Below are positions 43,075 to 45,865 of a stretch of 45,865 nt of DNA, one piece after another. Numbering within the stretch: position 1 is the stretch's first letter; each line of letters begins with the position of its first letter. The stretch is taken from contig NZ_FRAH01000025.1 of assembly GCF_900142265.1 (NCBI RefSeq), positions 1 to 45,865 of the forward strand, written 5' to 3'. The stretch is from Anaerotignum lactatifermentans DSM 14214. Lineage in GTDB: Bacteria > Bacillota > Clostridia > Lachnospirales > Anaerotignaceae. A program made the translations under genes and the position numbers. The notes below the pieces were generated by a model. It ran no database searches. It was not told where the DNA came from and saw nothing but the letters and a program-made list of their open reading frames with translations.

Positions 43075-44775
43075 TTAGCTGTTTTTCTTTTCAGCCATCA
43101 TTTTTTCCTGTGCTTCGATCATTTTCTTAAACATGTGTCCCGAACGACTCACATTTTTTTCACTTGTTCTATGCCTTTCATAGGCTTTTGCTCTTGTTTC
43201 ACCTGTATTGAGCACAATTTTCAACTTCATGGTTCTCTCGTCCACAGGTTCCGCATAAATTTTGTCGATAAATAAGTTAATCAAGCTTTGGTTAAAATCT
43301 TCAGGATAAACTTCTGAAAATCCTTTCATTTCTTTTTTCAATCCATAAATTTCTTCCAGATTGAGCTGATTCATATCTCTTTCTTTTTCTATTTCAGAAA
43401 TCCTGTTTTCCCATTTGCGCAGTTCCTCATTGAATAAATCATTGCGTCGGATAAATTCTCGATCTTCGATCTTTCCATCCAGATTATACTCCAGCAGTTT
43501 ATCTTTTTTTGCATTGATCTTGTCCATTTCTTCCCGACATTTTTTCAGCTCTCCGGAAAAATCTGAAGACTGACTGGACTTTTCATATATTTCAATGAAC
43601 TTGTCTACAACATCATCGAAATTCCCACTGACCTCACGAAGAACCTCAGCTAGAATTTCTAACAACTCACGCTCCATAATACCAAAGGATTCACAGCTTT
43701 CGCTCCCCTCTTTGATTTTATGACTGCATACCCATCTGGAATTATTGTTTCCTTTCCTGTCTATGCGCGCCTTCAACCAATAAGGGCTTTGATCCAAAGA
43801 GCATATGATTTTTCCAGTAAACAGATTATCCGCTTTAAAAGAAGTCCGTCTGCTCTTGACGATATCCCCACGCATTTTGAAAATCCGGTTCGCTTCTTCC
43901 CAAAGCTCCTCACTCACAATGGCTGGGACAATTTCACCTGTTTCGTCTTTATACATGACCCATTCTTCTTCTGGCAAAAACAACTGTTTTTTTGTGAACA
44001 GATCTACAATTTTTACCTTGTTACCCACATAGTAGCCTTTATATTTCGGATTTGTGATGATATGCTGAATAACGCCTCTGTTGATCTTTCCACCCTTATA
44101 GTTACGATAACCCATATCAAACAGCGCTTTTTCTATCTTGGGTGTCGTCATCTTTCCGCTGGCATAATTTTCAAAGATGAAACGAACCATTTCTGCTTCT
44201 TCCTCACAGATTGTTAATCGTCCATTTTGCTTATGATATCCATACAAATGGGAATTACCAAGAACTACGCCATTTTTGATTGCCTGTTTATGCCCGAATT
44301 TTACACGACTTGATAGTTTACGAATTTCATCCTGTGCCACACCTGCCATAATAGTAAGTCGGAATTCACTGTCTTCATCCAAAGTATTGATATTGTCATT
44401 CTGAAAAAATACCGCCACGCCATTAGAGAGCAGTTTTCTCGTATAACCAATACTGTCCAGTGTATTTCTTGCAAAACGTGAAATTTCCTTTGTGACAATA
44501 TAGTCAAATTTCCCTGCCATAGCATCTTCCACCATGCGATGGAAATTTTCTCTTTTCTGCGTTGAAATACCTGAAATACCTTCATCAATATATCCTTCTA
44601 CAAAAGTCCATCTTGGATTAGATTTGATATATTCCTCATAGTACTGTGACTGGTTCTTCAGGGAATTCAGCTGTTCATCCCGTTCACTGCTGACTCGTGC
44701 GTAATAGGTAACTCTCAATGGAATTTCCCGAATGGGCTTCCATCTCATTTCCTCTCTAACACGAAAAATATCCAT
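43075..44775 (-). CDS. Large serine recombinase (mobile-element integrase/resolvase)
   Basis: Protein of 566 residues. The N-terminal resolvase domain has the nucleophile Ser29 (YYARVSS) and ISRFARNTLDSIGY, GVAQDEIRKLSSRVKFG. A Recombinase domain follows (LYGYHKQNGRLTICEEEAEMVRFIF). The zinc beta-ribbon is imperfect: one Cys (IICSLDQS) replaces the usual CxxC, with later Cys in RWVCS and ESC. A long coiled coil follows (about 430-510). Such enzymes integrate and excise Tn4451-like and conjugative elements. AGAGGAGG precedes the ATG and it has its own promoter. It reads as complete. Confidence 0.93.
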   Translation of the reverse strand: MDIFRVREEMRWKPIREIPLRVTYYARVSSERDEQLNSLKNQSQYYEEYIKSNPRWTFVEGYIDEGISGISTQKRENFHRMVEDAMAGKFDYIVTKEISRFARNTLDSIGYTRKLLSNGVAVFFQNDNINTLDEDSEFRLTIMAGVAQDEIRKLSSRVKFGHKQAIKNGVVLGNSHLYGYHKQNGRLTICEEEAEMVRFIFENYASGKMTTPKIEKALFDMGYRNYKGGKINRGVIQHIITNPKYKGYYVGNKVKIVDLFTKKQLFLPEEEWVMYKDETGEIVPAIVSEELWEEANRIFKMRGDIVKSRRTSFKADNLFTGKIICSLDQSPYWLKARIDRKGNNNSRWVCSHKIKEGSESCESFGIMERELLEILAEVLREVSGNFDDVVDKFIEIYEKSSQSSDFSGELKKCREEMDKINAKKDKLLEYNLDGKIEDREFIRRNDLFNEELRKWENRISEIEKERDMNQLNLEEIYGLKKEMKGFSEVYPEDFNQSLINLFIDKIYAEPVDERTMKLKIVLNTGETRAKAYERHRTSEKNVSRSGHMFKKMIEAQEKMMAEKKNS

Positions 44776-44817
44776 GTTATGACCTCCTCTTGGAGATCTG
44801 GTTTTGCATACATATTT

Positions 44818-44846
44818 ATTATATTCTGCAAAAAACCCTTATGCAA
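44818..44846 (-). promoter_or_regulatory. sigma-A type promoter of the recombinase gene
   Basis: Minus strand TTGCAT (44841-44846), 17-base spacer, TATAAT (44818-44823), directly after the small 51-codon gene. Confidence 0.85.
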
Positions 44847-44865
44847 CAAAACTCAGCTTCCAAAT

Positions 44866-45021
44866 TTATGCTTTCTGATTTTTTTGATAATCTATCTGGA
44901 TTTCCATAGAAATCCTGTTGCGAAGTGATTCGGAAATCATGCCGCTTGTATACATTTTTTGATTTAAAATCAAAAGAGAAATATAGTTTCCCAATGTTTC
45001 TGCTTTTACATTTTGATTCAT
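44866..45021 (-). CDS. Small 51-residue protein of the recombinase module
   Basis: Short gene with a strong ribosome site: AAGGAGG about 8 bases before ATG 45021. The product opens MNQNVKAETLGNYIS and has the helical segment MYTSGMISESLRNRISMEIQ, ending in a basic tail. Small genes of this size lie beside the recombinase in many clostridial mobile elements and may be excision or regulatory factors; I do not recognise the family. Longer frames overlapping this position on the same strand are out of frame and lack such a site. Confidence 0.7.
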   Translation of the reverse strand: MNQNVKAETLGNYISLLILNQKMYTSGMISESLRNRISMEIQIDYQKNQKA

Positions 45022-45151
45022 TTCCACACCTCCTTAACCAGAAGTATGCCAATTTTTTCAATTTTTATAATGGCAGCACTTTATGTATCCAAAGGATCAA
45101 GTCGAATTTCCCATTTTCTATATTCAGTTTTCAAGGTACAATGATTATTTT

Positions 45152-45460
45152 TTATGCTTGTTTTTTTTGAATACAAGGATCAAACTTTATAATTGCAGCA
45201 ATTAAGCTGGTTTCCAATGTCTTTTTTACAGTTTCGTCTATCTGCTCCCTGTAATCTCCATCTTCTGTTGTAACCATCCGCAAAGATAATTTATTGATAT
45301 AAGGTTCATATATTTTAACAATTCGCATAAGTGCCAATGGTTCTCCAGAAATGGCTTCCATAATCGTTTGTTCATCTAGCTTTTCTCTGCTATTGCTATA
45401 TTTTCTTGACTGTTTTACTCGTGTCTCACTTCTCAATCGCTTTGTTTTTCTATGATTCAT
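45152..45460 (-). CDS. HTH_16-type conjugative-element regulatory protein
   Basis: Protein of 102 residues. After a basic N-terminus (KTKRLRSETRVKQSRKYS) comes EKLDEQTIMEAISGEPLALMRIVKIYEPYINKLS, then EQIDETVKKTLETSLIAAIIKFDP, the pattern of helix-turn-helix proteins of Tn916-type and similar elements that sit next to the recombination genes. Its start follows GGAGGGGATGAAGG. It overlaps the end of an interrupted upstream reading frame. Function: probably DNA-binding regulator or sigma-like accessory factor. Confidence 0.8.
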   Translation of the reverse strand: MNHRKTKRLRSETRVKQSRKYSNSREKLDEQTIMEAISGEPLALMRIVKIYEPYINKLSLRMVTTEDGDYREQIDETVKKTLETSLIAAIIKFDPCIQKKQA

Positions 45461-45521
45461 CCTTCATCCCCTCCATCAATTTTCGCATTCTTTTTAATGC
45501 TGCTATACGGTTATTGGATCT
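45450..45521 (-). pseudogene. 3' remnant of a sigma-70-like element gene, cut by IS3-family insertion
   Basis: In the minus strand frame ending TAG at 45450-45452, 23 codons read RSNNRIAALKRMRKLMEG and then MKDES. This basic tail looks like the C-terminus of the sigma-70-like proteins encoded just upstream of HTH_16 genes in conjugative elements. A stop appears in frame upstream at 45525-45527, at the IS junction, so the rest has been displaced or lost. The identification rests on a short stretch. Confidence 0.45.
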
Positions 45522-45533
45522 ATATTAAAAAAG

Positions 45534-45865
45534 TGGACACATAAAGTAACTATCTATTACAATAAAGTAGACACCAAAAGGAGGTATTTACATGTCAACA
45601 AACAGCAAAGGTATTCGCTATGACGAAGACTTCAAAAGAACACTCGTAAATCTATATCAATCTGGTGGCAAAACACAAACTGCCCTTTGTAAAGAATACG
45701 GAGTTTCTCAAACTGCTCTCACTCGCTGGATCAAACAATACGCAACTGTTGAAACAGATGATGGTGAAGTCATGACTGCCAAACAAGTCAAAGAGCTTCA
45801 AAGACGCCTCGCTCAACTTGAAGAAGAAAACCTCATACTAAAAAAAGCGATTGCCATCTTCACGC
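45534..45865 (+). mobile_element. IS3-family insertion sequence, left end (runs off the window)
   Basis: Begins near 45534 with TGGACACATAAAGT, which pairs imperfectly with the end repeat at 284-303. A second similar word, AAAGTAGACACC, occurs at 45564-45575. orfA follows. The outer border may be up to about 12 bases earlier (45522-45534), where the interrupted gene frame breaks. Confidence 0.75.
45592..45865 (+). CDS. IS3-family transposase OrfA, N-terminal part
   Basis: Open frame from ATG 45592 (AAAGGAGG upstream) to the window edge, 91 codons without a stop. It begins MSTNSKGIRYDEDFKRTLV. A helix-turn-helix (KTQTALCKEYGVSQTALTRWIKQY, residues about 27-50) is followed by a leucine-zipper-like segment (QLEEENLILKKAIAIF, 74-90), the OrfA layout of IS3/IS150 elements. 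It binds the IS ends and is fused to OrfB by frameshifting. This copy has the same orientation as the one at the left end. Confidence 0.9.
   Translation, partial: MSTNSKGIRYDEDFKRTLVNLYQSGGKTQTALCKEYGVSQTALTRWIKQYATVETDDGEVMTAKQVKELQRRLAQLEEENLILKKAIAIFT

Noticed and set aside
44819-45061. 80-codon minus-strand open frame over the small recombinase-module gene
   Set aside because: It is out of frame with the well-initiated 51-codon gene and lacks its own ribosome site.
1-45865. CRISPR array, tRNA or rRNA genes
   Set aside because: No regularly spaced repeats and no cloverleaf or rRNA-like segments were seen on either strand.

Overview
The window looks like chromosome of an anaerobic, low-to-mid GC Gram-positive of class Clostridia, probably Lachnospirales. 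This is inference from gene content: the rplS-lepB-rbgA order, a SpoVB-type flippase, strong AGGAGG ribosome sites, and a clostridial C_GCAxxG_C_C protein. Nearly all genes are chromosomal housekeeping or accessory metabolism. Mobile DNA is confined to the two ends, where the sequence runs off inside same-strand IS3-family elements.

Left end (1-5.1 kb): the tail of an IS3-type orfB with its end repeat; a metallophosphoesterase and an isochorismatase-family hydrolase in one unit; a divergent ABC transporter (ATPase plus permease, no binding protein); then a lipoprotein ApbE flavin transferase with a small acidic membrane protein.

5.1-14.3 kb: a ten-gene minus-strand operon for an Mrp/Mbh-like cation/proton antiporter complex, ordered E-F-G-MbhD-(MbhE+B fusion)-C followed by four full-length antiporter-type subunits (D, D, D, L). 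No hydrogenase or other redox subunit is present. It has a clear promoter and a structured leader.

14.8-28.4 kb: an APC amino-acid permease behind a tandem glycine riboswitch with terminator; a divergent SpoVB-like flippase; rbgA, lepB and rplS; an AEC-family carrier; apt-recJ; galM with a ROK glucokinase; a TPR-like membrane protein; a C_GCAxxG_C_C-family protein; and a divergent MarR regulator translationally coupled to a YczE-like membrane protein.

28.4-32.1 kb: a 173-bp nested palindrome, then an RseC-family protein, an AI-2E family permease and an aminoacyl-histidine dipeptidase (pepD). A roughly 60-bp terminator repeat occurs at both borders of this block.

32.1-42.7 kb: a complete C-P lyase operon on the minus strand: phnD-C-E-E-G-H-I-J-K-M-L, then a PHP-domain phosphoesterase and a left-handed beta-helix acetyltransferase. 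PhnN, PhnP and a PhnF regulator are absent. The PHP protein probably replaces PhnP, as described for Eggerthella, finishing phosphonate breakdown at a ribose phosphate. The adenine released in the first step could be salvaged by the apt product encoded elsewhere in the window.

43.0-45.9 kb: a large serine recombinase, a 51-codon gene and an HTH_16-type protein, which together form the excision/regulation end of a conjugative or mobilizable element. It is cut off by the second IS3-family element, whose orfA runs off the window.
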